Shown here: one piece after another, positions 1-13,005 of the stretch | How the letters are laid out: every line of letters starts with the position of its first letter | Numbering within the stretch: position 1 is the stretch's first letter | Assembly (NCBI RefSeq): GCF_910592395.1 | Contig: NC_088311.1 | Coordinates: 2,484,501 to 2,548,500 of the forward strand | DNA: 64,000 bases | Reading direction: 5' to 3' | DNA from: Lineus longissimus | Lineage: Eukaryota; Nemertea; Pilidiophora; Heteronemertea; Lineidae | Notes under the pieces: generated by a model | Told to the model about the DNA's origin: nothing | The model's input: the letters and a program-made list of their open reading frames with translations, nothing else | Database searches by the model: none | Program-made: the position numbers and the translations under genes

Positions 1-1191
1 AATTTCATCGCATCAAGTTTCTGAGAAAGTGGACGCAGAAGTTCATCACTCCAGTCAATGGGCACTGCATGGACACTAATAACCATTTCACAAAAATGTC
101 TTTGCTGCTAGAAAAGCCTTAAATGGGTGGGGGAAAAAATCACTGTATTCCAGCTCAAATGTCTCATTCCTGATCCTTTTTGGTCGTATTCTGGGAATGT
201 AAGTGTTTTAAGATACTTTGGGTTTCGAAGTTTGAGATGAATTGTAACATTTTCTTCAAATGTTGCATTTTCTGTGCAAAATCATCAAAAATCAGAGTGA
301 AATAGACTATAGAACTCAATCAAGATATAAGAGTGAAATATATGAAGTAGCAGCTGACATCAAAATATGTTGTGAGCCTTCGAACAACTTACCTCAGGAG
401 TAGCAGTGAAACAGGTCACCTTATAGCTGTCATCAAAACCCTGAAATGTAAGATAAAAACCGATTATCAAAACTAAATTCTTGAAAATATAAAGGAGAGC
501 GATACTTTCAATAGTGAAAATACCTTAGAACGAGATTGACCCTTTCGACATGGAGAAGGTCAAGTTGAAAAAGGGTTGGAGAACGTTTTCTGGAAATAAA
601 CCTCCATTCTGATGTAACCATATGTGTCTGTTGATGCTGAATTCTTTCCTGTCAATGAAATAGTGGATGAAAAATGATTTTTGAACCTTTGACCCCTGAA
701 TGGGGAAAAGCGTGAAACAGAGACAGCAATACTCTATTTCTGTGTACAAAATAAGCACCTATTCTAACCCGGCCGATATGTTTTGACATAATCCAGAAAT
801 GATGATGACGTTCTGTTGCAGTGACATCAACTTGGCAACGCACAATGAATCTATTCAGTCAGATACTGTCTCTGTCCTGTTTACCTTTGTTGAAAGAATG
901 GGGACAGGGGGTGGGTGCTGAAACCCTTGTCACCTGGTCCAGCATAGTTTATGTATAAAACTTACCATACACACTTTTACATGCCCCCTGCTATTCTGGA
1001 AGCAACATTAGCATGAATTCAATTCATCGTAAGCACATGAGGTGATAGGATTCTGAACTTGTAATCACACATTCATTCACATTGTATTCAGTGGACAAGA
1101 TTGCTGCTAATATGCAACACCTTTGTAATTACAGACATAAATTGAAGGGAGATGTAGTGTGATGGCCGTTATCTGTTGGGACTCTAAATTG

Positions 1192-1223
1192 TGGCCATTA
1201 AAACATTCTCATGGCCATTAAAA
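1192..1223. repeat. 20 bp direct repeat, two copies
   Basis: TGGCCATTAAAA is present at 1192-1203 and again at 1212-1223, a spacing of exactly 20. The rest of the unit has diverged. This is probably replication slippage or an old duplication, with no functional evidence. Confidence 0.55.
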
Positions 1224-2372
1224 AGTGGTCAATATTTCCTCATTTTCTTGCTGAATGTCATATTGTGTATTTTCCTCTAAAATAAGCGTCCAGACTTTGA
1301 TCACTTATAAAAAAAGATTATGAACAATAGCAATTTTTAATTAATTTCATTATTTCAACCTCATTAACACATTGCCAATATATTTCCACTGATTTGGCTA
1401 ATCTTCCATCCCCTTATGCATGGATCTTATGAAATAAACACCACATTTTACTTTGTTTTCTAAAAAATCAATCTACTATCGCATTTCCTAGTGTTATCAA
1501 TAGAGCTATCGACAATTTTTCTCTCAGATAAAAGAATGTTTATTTTGTGTCTAAAAAATCAATGTTTTGGTTCGAATATCTTAGTCTTCACACGTCGTTT
1601 GTGAAGAATCTTACACTAAACCCAGATTATCGTAAAAAGATTGAGTTCAATTCAAACCATTCATTTTCCTGTTTAAATCTCATGCACGGTTCTGGCGATT
1701 ATTATTTTAGTTGCGTGGTTGCTTGTGTATGCATTGAACACTTATTGATCATTTACGATTTGACATTATGAAATAAATAGAATGTCATATCGACCGATAT
1801 TGCCCTGGCTTAACCGGAATAGATCGTGATAAAATTTGTCCGGGAATAATGAAACTGGTCGAGTCTCTCTCGTAGTTGATGTTTAACATTAATGATTTTT
1901 ACATGTTTGTTGTTTTCGACTAAAAACTAACACGCTGTGTTATCAGTGTCAACACTGTGAGCGGATATGGTGTATTGAAATTGTGGATAATGGCGTCCAG
2001 CACTAGAAAAGTCAATAGAAAAATAATGGAATTTGGTGATTTGAGAGGTGAAGTGTTCAATTAGTTCGAAATGGTAATTTGGTGAAGTTTGCGCAGGAAG
2101 TGTCGCGTTGACTCCATTCATAACACACTTGTTTCCTGTGGGAATAAAAATGATCATCAATGTCCTTGGGTGGCTCTAATTTTGAATAGAATAAACCTTA
2201 TTAATAAGAGGGCAATGACATTTTTGACCCAGAGTGATGATATGGTTGGTATAGTAAATTGTGAACTGTGGAAGGGTACTGGGAAGTGGGACTCCCCTGC
2301 CAATCAGCTCCTGGTATGGAAACCATCACCAAGTAACCAATTGGCAATGCCTTGACCCAGAGTACCATTGTG

Positions 2373-2394
2373 CAAGGCAAGAACTCTTGCCTTG
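2373..2394. repeat. Perfect 10 bp inverted repeat (hairpin)
   Basis: CAAGGCAAGA (2373-2382) and TCTTGCCTTG (2385-2394) are exact reverse complements separated by two bases. Nearby, TTGACCCAGAGT occurs at 2224-2235 and again at 2352-2363, each a few bases after GGCAATG. That hints at an old 128 bp duplication that includes this area. One such perfect arm pair per window is near chance expectation. Confidence 0.6.
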
Positions 2395-2998
2395 AGGACA
2401 TTGCCCTGTAAGTGACATAAGCACCTTTAATGGCCCCATCCAAGGCCCTAATTGTTAGGAAAGGAACACTATTGTTAGAAGAGGTATTCCTAGTAGAAGA
2501 GTATGGGTCATGCAGGTTGCCATCTTCATGTAGCACCTTTAGCACAATGTAGGACCACAGAATAGCCATGTGGTAACTAGAGCAATCAACTTCTACTTCT
2601 ACCCTAGTCCATCAATGCTTTGTCACTTGACAAATTTATGCCCGTTTTATTTGTACTGATTTTGCATTGGTAATTGCACGCTGAAGACTTGATTTGGTGT
2701 TAATTTTCACTGTCATTTTACTACCTTTGTCCATCTTGGTTTAAATTAAAACTGCATTAGAAGCCGTCAACAAAACTGGGATAATTTGTGATACATTTAT
2801 TTGCCTCATAGACATAAAAGTGAAATGAGGCAGATGCACTTTAAAATGCACTCTGTGCTGCATATTTCACGTGGAGTTGCGAGCATTTTATTGGTAGTAT
2901 AATGGCATCACATCCTCCTTTATTGGTCTTTATAATCTTAATGATAAGTCTTATTAATCAAAAGTTACAGTTGAGCACTTAAAGATATAAATGCTGGT

Positions 2999-3129
2999 AA
3001 CTTTTAGTGCAGAACATGCTGCTAAAGAAAAAAAGTAAAGCACTTACTTACCATCTAGTAATAAGACACTACTTTGAGTAAGAAAAGCATAACTAAACAT
3101 TGGTAAGTTCACTGCACTAAAGTTATGCT
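2999..3129. repeat. Nested inverted repeats, foldback-like
   Basis: AACTTTTAGTGCAG (2999-3012) is inverted as CTGCACTAAAGTT at 3112-3124, with one base missing. A second pair, AGCATAACT (3086-3094) and AGTTATGCT (3121-3129), overlaps it. The pairs compete for the same right arm, so this could be a small decayed foldback element or two alternative hairpins. No target-site duplication is evident. Confidence 0.4.
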
Positions 3130-4400
3130 GGTTCACCTGGATGTTGGTGAATTTTACGCATTAACCTATCCTTTATTTCAAAAGGATCCTGCAGTGATGC
3201 AAGGCATGTGCATAACACATTGGTGCAATATGCTGATATTGGGCTCTCTCAGTATCTTGTTTGCTTCAAATTTTAAATTAGTCTCTTCTTGCATTTTGAT
3301 TGAACGCTAAATCACTTTCAGGATCATATAGAGATGCGTTGAAACTGTCTGACACATTAGTGTCATATGACAGTTTTGTTGGCGTTCGGTTCAGTTTGAT
3401 GTTTTCACTGCTTTCCTTCCATGACTTTCTAATGGCCTTCACACCTCAGGATGTTTCATTAAAACTTTCTTAGATGTACTCTTCATTGCAATTCTGATTA
3501 CAGATTGGATGACAACACCACCAATTGATACAGAGTGCATCTATGTCTTGCCAGTGTCTCTGAACCGCTCTGAGATTTTTGTGCTTGTAGCCTTGCAGTG
3601 AAAGTATAAATAAGATCTGGTTCATTCAACCTTGGCTACCACATTTGTAAATTCCTATAAGTAACAAATAACGATATGTTCTTATCCATGAGAAACATAA
3701 ATAACACATTGTTAGTCACGTGCAATAACGAAATGAAACTCTCAGGAAGAAAGACAATTTTGATTTCCACTTCCAGTGAGTTGTTAAGCACAAAGCCCCG
3801 ATAAGATGGATCTGAAGAGTTCTTTCCAATCCTCCAACTTATTGCTTCAGTGTACCTATATTAAAGGTGTACCGCATAACCTGGACTGCACACTGCTGCT
3901 GCAATGCTTGAAGAGACACTGACAAAGACAAATCTTTTCAAGCAAATTTCAGAGTTCTCTTGAATGGGAGAATGAGCAGGTAGATTTCTTGCAGATTTCA
4001 AATCGGTGAATATAAGCTACTTCGTCATGAACACCGCCACTCCAATTGCTTGGGTGCATTTTCTAATTCACGCACCATTGGCTGATCATTCTTTTGAAAA
4101 AGGTGAATTCGCCTCGTTTTCTTGACACTTTCGTGTTGTGTTACTGGTTCGTGAATAGGGAGTTTAGCAACCATTGAGATTTGTCTTATTCAGATGTAAC
4201 GGAGCTCCTTGCATTACAAGCAGTTTCATGCAATAAATTGTGTGGCTAAGAAACTTTGCGTGATTTCCCCCGATGCCTTGATCGATCTCAGATAAGATAC
4301 GCAAAAACTTGCTAAACTTACATCGAATACTGACTCGGTGTTTAAAGGCAAAATCATCTAGCCATGCTCTAGTTATTGTCACATGAGATGAGATATACTC

Positions 4401-4418
4401 GGGGGGGGGGGGGGGGGG
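4401..4418 (+). repeat. Homopolymer tract of 18 G
   Basis: Eighteen consecutive G residues follow CTC and are followed by TA. The tract can fold as a G-quadruplex on the plus strand and is prone to polymerase slippage, so its true length is uncertain. It is the longest G run in the window. Confidence 0.9.
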
Positions 4419-4420
4419 TA

Positions 4421-4428
4421 ATTTGCAT
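4421..4428 (+). promoter_or_regulatory. POU octamer motif ATTTGCAT
   Basis: A perfect ATTTGCAT octamer lies two bases after the G18 tract. POU-class homeodomain proteins bind this sequence. An 8-mer is expected about twice per window on both strands, so the adjacency to the G tract may be coincidence. Confidence 0.25.
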
Positions 4429-5517
4429 ATAAACGCACATACAACTTCTCAATCCAGGAGGGACCCGATACCTTACTTTCCGATCTTTAATGAACTGCTT
4501 ATGTCACTTATCCTTACTCACTTTGGGGTAGACTTGATAAAGTATTGGAATATCTTTCAAGAAACAAAAGAATTTCCTTGAGAAATATAGCATTTCTTGA
4601 GAGAAATTGTTCCTTTGAGTCTTTTGCATAAAAAATGAGTGAAAGATGCAAGCGCCGCTTGCAGCATTACAGCAACACTTTTTCCAGCAACCCTTTTGAA
4701 AATTGAGATTCCAGTCGAGAAGTTTTGTATAATGCAGCGGAAGCATTGTCATGCCCGAGGCGAGAGTTGATCTCTGTTGCTCTTGGTCAAACATGTTACA
4801 TGCAATCGCTCATCTATTCATGTCAGTACCATCATGAGTTGAACAACAATGCCATGTATGGATGTACATCATTCTGCTTAAATGCACTGTTGCAGTTCGC
4901 CAACTTGATGGGATATAAATCCTAGCACGAATATGAATGCTTTAAAACCGACTGCTTTGAATTTCATTAAAAAGCAATTTACCGCTGATGAATGGAAGAC
5001 AAATTACAAGTTTACCCTCAGGCAAGAGGTGTTAGGGTGTCGTCTGTAAAGGAAGCAATTTGTGATAATTTAAAGGTATTTTAAATCAATCTCGTCATAA
5101 TTACAAGTCATAGTGTGGCTTCTATGTGAAAAACGTTTTTAGGGTGGGGACATTTTACATTGATGCACACATGATCGATCATTTTATTGATGGGAAAAAT
5201 GTGGATATTTCAAGAAGGTTCCAGAATGCTAGAAGCCAAAATATTGTGCTTTGTGATTTGTACGTCTTTAGAATTTAGTTTTGTAAACAGTGAGTTATTT
5301 AGAAATGTTTTTAAGTATGAAATCTAATGGCATTATACATTGTTGATTTTGAATGTCGTTGTTTATATCTTGCGAGGCGATGATGAACAACATACTAATA
5401 TATGCAAAGCTGAAAAAGCACTACAAAATGTTTCTATTGATTTGAAGGAAAGTTGCAAGTTATTTGAAATGTTACTGCTGGTGACAAAGTATCTTTAAAG
5501 GAATGCTTATCATCTCG

Positions 5518-5533
5518 ATGTTTCTAGAAACAT
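5518..5533. repeat. Perfect 16 bp palindrome
   Basis: ATGTTTCTAGAAACAT reads the same on both strands. Its centre, TTCTAGAA, matches a pair of inverted heat-shock-factor half-sites (TTCnnGAA). About one perfect 16 bp palindrome is expected by chance in a window of this size, so function is not implied. Confidence 0.5.
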
Positions 5534-8405
5534 TTTGAGCTAATTTGGTATTTTATTGTGATAATTTGAAATTCATCTTTTGTATTCTTGTTGATGTTAT
5601 TGAGAATCGCTCCAAGCTATTGATTTATATGATGTCAGAAAGATGGAATTCGATTTATAATCAACACTAGAGTGGTTTGTGTAAAGATCAAGTACTTACC
5701 TACAAATATAAAAACTAAATATGACAATGTTAGACAAAATCGAGATATTATCTATTAATTTGTTTATTGTCAAAATATGCCCAAATGATCTTTGATTTCA
5801 TTGCAGTTTATTCCAATAATTTTTTTATCGAAATCCAGTGGCGTTTAGCTATGATTACACAAGAAGCGAGAAAACAACTTCAGGCCTATGTCAGTTATTC
5901 TCATATTTCATTTGTTTGTAGATTCCACAGTGAACCTTGCATTGAGAAAATAAAAATGGCAAAAAACCTATTTGATTGAAAAAATCTCAGAAATTTAGTC
6001 GTCCCTGAAATAAAAATAGTAAATATCTATTTTGCAATGATAAATTAAACTTCCGGTCGTCCAGACCCATTATAGCCCGCAACCGCAATAGCAAGTTTTT
6101 GTGTCTAATGGTTCAATCGGAGGTTTTCTCATTATGCCATCAACACTTAAAGCATAGAAGATGTACAAATGACTTGTCCAAGCCAAACCTAGAAGCCAGA
6201 AAATCATTGTGCTTGGGGGATTCTCTTTGATCTCTCGGGTAGATTTTGCCAATTTCATTCATCAACAATATGAAATCATCTCTACCAAAGGCTTGAATTG
6301 TGACTTATTTCGCGTAAATAAATGACAATAAATGATGGTCATTACTGATGCCTTATTTGTATTAGATGGTCAAGGGAAACCTATTACTGTAATTTGGACA
6401 TAACGTAGTAGAAACCTCTGGGTATCGAGGAGTTCCGATGAAATATTTGATATGGGACAAAACAACTCGTTGAGAAATAACATGGGTAACGCTTCTCAGA
6501 GGCAGCTCCACCTGAGTGGTGTTTGGTGAGAGAACCACTACCAACAGTGGGATATCAATTTCTATTCTGAAGCACTCCAAACTAAACATTGAAATGTGTT
6601 GCAGTGTAATGTGCTTTTAACTGCAGTTTCGACTGCTTCTGAAAATTTGTACCAACTGAAGCAATTATGGTTGTAACCGCTGCAGCCAAAACGATGCAGA
6701 CGATGCATTAAGCATATCACATTGAAGACAATCTTACAGTGTAACTAGGATATTATAATTCTAAGCCCAACAACTAACTGCATCCACGGTCTGCTCCCAA
6801 ACAACTCAAACTTTGGTGATACCACATCTTAGAACAGCAAGACTGATAGGTTGATTTGCACCCCACCTGCTGATGACACAACTCAATGAAAAGATTTCAG
6901 GTAAAGGCGTGATTTTCGCCATCAAGCTTGCTCGGCAGGAACAAACAGGTGTTAGAAGAGAATTGTAAATTACAACACTCCAACTGATTTATATTCATTG
7001 AGAAATTAGTTTCTGTGCGGTAAAATGGTTGTCTTGGCTTCACTGGAATGAATTTTTTTCTCGCGTAGATGTTGCACACGATGTTCGGATTATTGATGGT
7101 TTGAATAATTCATTAGTTATCGGCTCTCCAACAGTTTTGGTCAATAAAGTATTTTCAATGCAATGACATTAGATATGTGCACCTTATAAATTTGATGAAG
7201 AGACTGAAGTCTATTGTCAGAAACAGAATCACTTCTAGTGTAGTGGAGCGTGTGTGTTTAGGTTTGGTTTCACTTGACCATCCATCGTCTGTGTCCCAAC
7301 TTAACGTGTTGATTTGTGAAAATGAAATGATACGGTCCAGATGGAATAACGATCGGTACCAAATCTAGGCAGGACTAGATGAGATGATCCTGCCTGTAAT
7401 GCCCGTCGTTTTGAAACAGTGTATGCATGTACCCTTCTTTGAAAATCTCAGGCACAACAGCTGTGCTCGTCTGGTGCCAACTTGATTTGTTTGCTTTAAG
7501 TTTAAGTGCTTGGTTCTAAAAGGGTTAAAGAATTTGTGAGGTTAGGTTTACTGATTTACAAGCCCTTCAAGTACTACTGGAGTTGCTTGAGCATTGTTTC
7601 TGCTGTTAATGTATTAATTTAAGCCCCACGAATTCAGTGCACATAGACTAAAAACAGTCCGGTATCAACTATCAGAAGACAAGCAATAGGACTTGCTACC
7701 TGAGGGAACAGGGTGATTAGACCAAACCAAACTTTTGATGTTTCACGGGTTGAACTTCCGTTTAGTTGAAAAAGCAGACATTTTCGATGAAGAATTTCTG
7801 ATGTATGATATCGAAGATGTCAAATAGCCATTAGAAATAGGTGGGCCTGCTATTAGACGAAAGGGTTAAAGTATGTCTGAAGTATATGATGGCCCCAAAA
7901 CAATTAAAAAGTACCTAACTTGTTAAGTGTATAGTACAAAATAGACTACTTATTGTTTAGCCCTTGGCCTGATATAACAATCATTTAAAGGGCGAACGAA
8001 TATAATGTAAGTGAAATTTCATATTTTCTTTGAAATATTAGATGCCCGTGTTAAATGGATTAGGTTTACTAAAAACACATCAGAATTTTAGATGCAAACT
8101 GTGTGATGACTTTGCCCTGTTGTTTTTGTCCATCTTTGCCTAGAGCTTATTTGCTGTTCTCAGGTAAGCGGTAAATTTACCTCTAAAAATAAACAACAAA
8201 CTCTCAAAACACCATTTTCAAGAGAGTGAGGTGATCAACTTTGCCTTTCAGATATCTATAGTTACAGTAATTGCCATTTCTTGAAGGCCTGTTGGTCATA
8301 GATATTTGGTTGTATGTCCTGTTGTAATTTTAGTCACCTGTTGTTTAAAGTTCAGCTACACATAATATAGGCTACCCTCAACAAACATTTGTCAACTGTT
8401 TTAGC

Positions 8406-8458
8406 GCTTCAGACACTCAGACATTTAAAAATAATGTCTGGTTGAATTTGTCTGAAGC
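8406..8458 (+). repeat. Two-stage stem-loop
   Basis: The outer arms GCTTCAGACA (8406-8415) and TGTCTGAAGC (8449-8458) are exact reverse complements. The inner arms CAGACATT (8418-8425) and AATGTCTG (8433-8440) are also exact. They enclose a 7-base loop, with a 2-versus-8 base internal loop between the stages. The 53-base structure has 18 base pairs. It is small for a metazoan microRNA precursor, and I match no known RNA family. Confidence 0.6.
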
Positions 8459-9342
8459 CACAACCTCTGAGAAGCGTACAAGCAATATTTACCCAATTCT
8501 AGTCTTTGGAAGTTTGCAAATTTGTAGGATTCTGAAGTGATTCGATCTAAACCAAACCTGACAAGGTCACACATTGAAATCTGAAATGTTACATTCCTGG
8601 AACTTATTACGTTATGACAATCAGATCTAAGACTAAAATCGAATTCTACGTGAATTAAATTTCAGTATAGATTTAATTTTGTCGGATTGAATTTGTTACC
8701 AATTTGATTGTTGACACATTAGGTTAGATTGACGGAGTTCTGTGATAGATCTTTTGTCTGGGGTGAGAAAAATAAATTCCTGATTTTCCTCATTATTCAG
8801 TGATTTGATTTGAAAAGTACAGCCTTGGTTCACCTGCTTTGAACCTAATCAAGTTGCAAACACAATCATAGTAGTACCAGCAATTTAGAATTCAGTTTTA
8901 ATATTCCCTTATCTTTTTAGGTGTTCATTCATTTTCAACTCTGAGGAGAGTTTAGAGGAAGCAGCTTCCACATTAAACGATTGATTTTGTCTTCATTGTG
9001 AAATATGCTTCAACTTGGTGCAAAATTCATGGTAGTTTGTTAGAAATACATGTAATGTGATCAAAGCTTTACCAAGGAGGCTGGAGGAGTTTTGGTATAA
9101 CTGTTTACTAGTTACTGCAGACGAAATATGAAGTCTTATAACATTCTCAAAATTTTCAAACAATTACCGTGCATCGTTAACATGGTCTCAATGATAGACC
9201 TTACACAAGTCGTTCATGGGATTACAAAATAGAAGAACAGCATCTTGCCCCGAGCCTAATCGTACCAGATCATGCCCAGGCATCACGGGTGTGCATTGAT
9301 GCTAAGGATGGGTTCATAATGGAAGGATTTGTTCTGATGTAG

Positions 9343-9427
9343 CACGGGAGGCTGACTCGTGTGCCGATATACAATAGATATGCGGCGCTTATCACGCTGC
9401 CGTCTGGTGTAGGCTGGCCATGTCAAG
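9343..9427 (+). other. Weak exon-like island
   Basis: A GC-richer 85-base stretch is open in one plus-strand frame. An AG at 9341-9342 precedes it, after a TTGTTCTGATGT stretch. A good donor, CAAG|GTAAAC, follows at 9428. The frame encodes 28 codons with no motif I recognise. The island also sits inside an open frame on the minus strand (9283-9588), so the coding strand, if any, is unclear. Splice-like flanks arise often by chance. Confidence 0.15.
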
Positions 9428-9543
9428 GTAAACCGAGAAAGCTTTCCGGGAGTGAAGTATGCATTGTTAGCGAACTTGGAGATTGTTATTGTTCGTGGCA
9501 GTAATGATTGTCTAGTTGAAAACTTCATTGTGGATATAATTAC

Positions 9544-9609
9544 AAGGGAACTCCCTTTAAAACTATCAAGGAACTCCCTTTTAACCATTAGGGAACTCCT
9601 TTCTATAAT
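9544..9609. repeat. Three tandem 22-23 bp repeats
   Basis: GGAACTCC occurs at 9547, 9570 and 9592, so the spacings are 23 and 22. Each is embedded in an AGGGAACTCCCTTT-like core with similar AT flanks. The first core is an imperfect inverted repeat (AGGGA, two bases, TCCCT). An inverted copy, AGGAGTTCC, lies nearby at about 9670. This looks like a young minisatellite seed or a cluster of one binding site. Confidence 0.65.
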
Positions 9610-12600
9610 TTTTCACCGAACAATAAACGTTTTTGAGTTGTTTTCATTTTTTTTATCAAAGTGGCGGTTTAGGAGTTCCATACTTTTGTTATATTTTGAA
9701 AAAGTTAAGGGATGGAGCATGGATACCCGCTGAACAAGGTTTGACAGACTGTGGCCTGCCTCTTTAACTGTTCCTATAAAGTATAAGTAGATGTAATAAC
9801 TGAGGTTAAAGCAATTTTTGGTAATATAACACTTATTTTCGGGGCTTGGAAAATTTTTTAAAGTTCACAATAAAACAAAAACACTCCTGCTTTTGAGTTG
9901 TGCAGATGCAGGGCTGAGTGCCCTGTTTTTGTTTTTTATATATCATCCGATGTTAAAAACTGAGACCAGTTGTTTAAAAATCAGTTCAAAGGCCCGAATG
10001 CACCCTGAAAGAAACGTAATAGATGTCTGATTATTCTGTAAACTGTGAGATTTTTGCAAACACTTTAGTTTCAGAATATTTGCGAATGCACTTCTGGTAA
10101 ATGCAAAGTTTAAAAAAATGCAAATATGTAAACAATGGGAGAATGTAAAACACTGAACAACTGCACAAAAACAACTTGAACGATTTCAACAGAAAATACA
10201 ATCCTAAATGGAACTTGAATGTCAACTACAGTTAGACCAGGCGTTCTATTCTGACATGTGTGTCAGTAAGGGTTTCTGAAGAAGTCAGGTCTACTTTCCT
10301 ACCAAACTGGAATGAATTAAAACGGTATTGCTGGTGAAAAATGAATAGAAAATTGATGTAAATTGGAATATAAGTTTCCAATTGAGTTGAACCAATTAGT
10401 TGTTACTGTATCTAATGAATAGAATGTGTCAGGTTCAACAATGGTAAACTTATACAAAATGAAATCAATGGTAAACATAAGCAAAATGCTGTCTAATTGG
10501 GGTTGAAGCAGAACCAATTTCAAAGATAAGTTGTTGTATACTCTTGTACAGCTATCTAAGGTTACTTGGTAACAATGCATATCAATGTATTATTGTATGC
10601 ATTGATGAATATGTTATACTCGCAAACGTTGGATGAAACCAAGTCCAATTATGTTGCGAAGTTAAAATGTCAATTTGAATGTCAATAAATACTCGAGATG
10701 AATCCACTAAGCTTGCATCAAATTTCGGAGAGTAACCCGGAAAGATCTGATGACGAGGTTGGATTGTCTGTTATTCTAGGAGTGCTGTAAAAGCTCTCAA
10801 CTGAGTACATGTATAGTGCAAGTAACGGAAGGAATGATTTAAATCTATAATTCTATCAATGGCTCTAATTGAAAAGATAATCAAGTGGTAAAATAGACAA
10901 GCTCAGGAGATCGCTAGAACAGTTGTTTCAGGCAACACATATATATCTTATTTCAAAAAAATGGAGTGTATGAGTTGGGCATGAGTTCACATGGATTCAG
11001 GGGTATAACAAGCCATAGACTGGAAGATGATCATATCCAACCTCTGCTGATCTAATACTTGGTGTACCATGCCTAGAGGCAGACAGTGATCCAATGACAA
11101 ACTCTGCACACAATTTGAAAGACTTAGAAAATGAGCAAAGAACTTTAAACAGAGGGAGTGACTCACCATGTCTGATGTTTTGTTAACTGAAGACATTTAA
11201 AAATCTAACTTTTACGCATATTTGGAAGTTCACAAACAGTTAGAGAGATGATATTATGCTTTCAGGTCCTTACTATTGGAAATATCTGAAACAAATGAAT
11301 TTCCTAACCTTATAGAGCCTAAATAACTCCATGGTGCGGTTCTAGTCTTTACTCTCAACTTCGAGCCAGGAATTTAGTCTCCGCAATGCTTTTATGAAAC
11401 CATTAAGGTACTCTTCCATTAAATTGATATTGAACTCATCTTAATGCTTCCCATGTTTCCTTGATATGCATTTCTATGTTGTTCTGTTATGAATTAGCTC
11501 GCAGCCTCACGAGAGATCGCCATCAGAAAACATGCCCTCCGCTGTGCGAATGTGTTTGCTTTTTGTCGGTGTACCCTGCCTCTGAGAGTGCATGTTTTAC
11601 CTGTTATCACGCCGTTTGCTTGTGCAGAATTCTATGATAAAAAAATAACGAAAGACTAAGTCTGAAAGAAAGTTCAGTGTACCCTCTGTAACTGTTATTT
11701 TTTCTTACTCAGCAGCCAAAAAATGAAATCTTGTGAATAGGGCCACAATCAGTATTGCAGATTACTGGTAAACTGGACTTGATCTCATGGATGTTTAGAT
11801 ATCACTTCCCGTTCGTTTGGTAATTTTATCTCTTGATCAAGGATATCATCCTACCAAGGATTCTATCAAAACCGTTGTTAAAGTTTCATCTTCGATGTAA
11901 GAGCAATTTGAAATCACTCCAGTAAAATGAAAAATGTTTTGTCACGTTATTAAGTGAAGGAAAGCAAGATGATTGACTCTACTTTGGTGTTTTCCCCCTG
12001 TGGCCGGCATGGAGTGTAGCTAATCACCATCACCTGACTGAGCCACCTGACATTGGATTACAAACTTAAACCAATGTTCATAATGTTCATGTTGGTGACC
12101 TCCACACGCCCGAGCTACACCACAAAGCCTACTTTTTACTTTGTAGTGCTTGTGAAAGTACCATTAGAATGGTGATAAATTCCCACAACTCTTTAGAAAC
12201 TTGTGCATTAAAACGTTATGAATACATATGATGAGAAACCTCTTACAACTATGGGTTATTCTAATCCTGGAGGAGGAAGTTAGCTGACAAGCATAAGATG
12301 CCCTTTGTAGAAATGAAAGTGTTTGGGAAAGTCGGATAAAGTTAGATAAAGTGTTAGGTTCAGATGGGAGTAAATCAGCCCTCCCAAAGGTACACCTCGG
12401 CGTCTTAGAAGTCTAAACCTTTGTCATGATAACACAATACCTTTAAGAAATGAAATATCATCAGTACTTCCAAGATACTTTTCATCTGTTCATTACATTT
12501 CTTGCATTTTTTTTTGCTGATGAAAAATATGTATAATCTTAGTCGAAAACCTAAAAAAATCTTTGTGCATTTTCATGACTTTGATCCCTGTCGCTTTGAC

Positions 12601-13005
12601 GTAATTTCGCTTCCAAGGCGTTTCGCCTCTGAATAATAGGTGACAGTTTCTTTGTGTGATTTCCTCAGAAGTTATCTTCATGTAATGATAGATATATTAA
12701 ACAGAACTCAACTTTTTCCAGCGGCACACAAAACTTAATTTCTGTCAGATTTGTCTGATGTTGTAGCTTTATGGTAATCATAATTCTTTATAATTAGTCA
12801 CTTCGGCATTTTGTGTTCTTCACGAATGGCTTCTAAGATCTTAGGTTAGATTCATCTTCAAGTACAAAGCAGTCAAACAAACGTTTTTTCAATAGTTTTC
12901 ATCATCCGTCTTTGATGTGTCTCTTGCATGCTGGTAAGGTGTCAAGTAAGGAGAATATCAGAATCACTCATACTTGTGGCAAGCCAACCAAAGCTGAGAA
13001 GGATC

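Larger units (their letters stand above)
1..8405. other. AT-rich non-coding block, no gene seen
   Basis: No frame on either strand shows a recognisable protein family, and none stays open beyond 122 codons, which is about what AT-rich random sequence gives. The longest, on the minus strand at 2201-2569, has no domain I know. The block holds a 12 bp direct repeat (TGGCCATTAAAA at 1192 and 1212, spacing 20), small inverted repeats at 2373 and 2999-3129, the G18 tract at 4401 and a 16 bp perfect palindrome at 5518. Outside these I see nothing but ordinary AT-rich sequence. Short exons cannot be excluded by eye. Confidence 0.75.
8459..13005. other. AT-rich non-coding block, no gene seen
   Basis: No protein family is recognisable in any frame. 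The block holds one weak exon-like island (9343-9427) and the 22-23 bp repeat triplet at 9544-9609. A GC hairpin followed by T residues at 9909-9930 is treated as coincidence. The rest is ordinary AT-rich sequence. Confidence 0.75.

Noticed and set aside
2201-2569. Longest open frame, 122 codons, minus strand
   Set aside because: The length is within random expectation for six frames over 64 kb, and there is no domain, coding bias or splice context that I can recognise.
9909-9930. CAGGGC-TGAGT-GCCCTG followed by five T, like a bacterial intrinsic terminator
   Set aside because: The window is eukaryotic and no gene ends upstream, so this is a chance fold.
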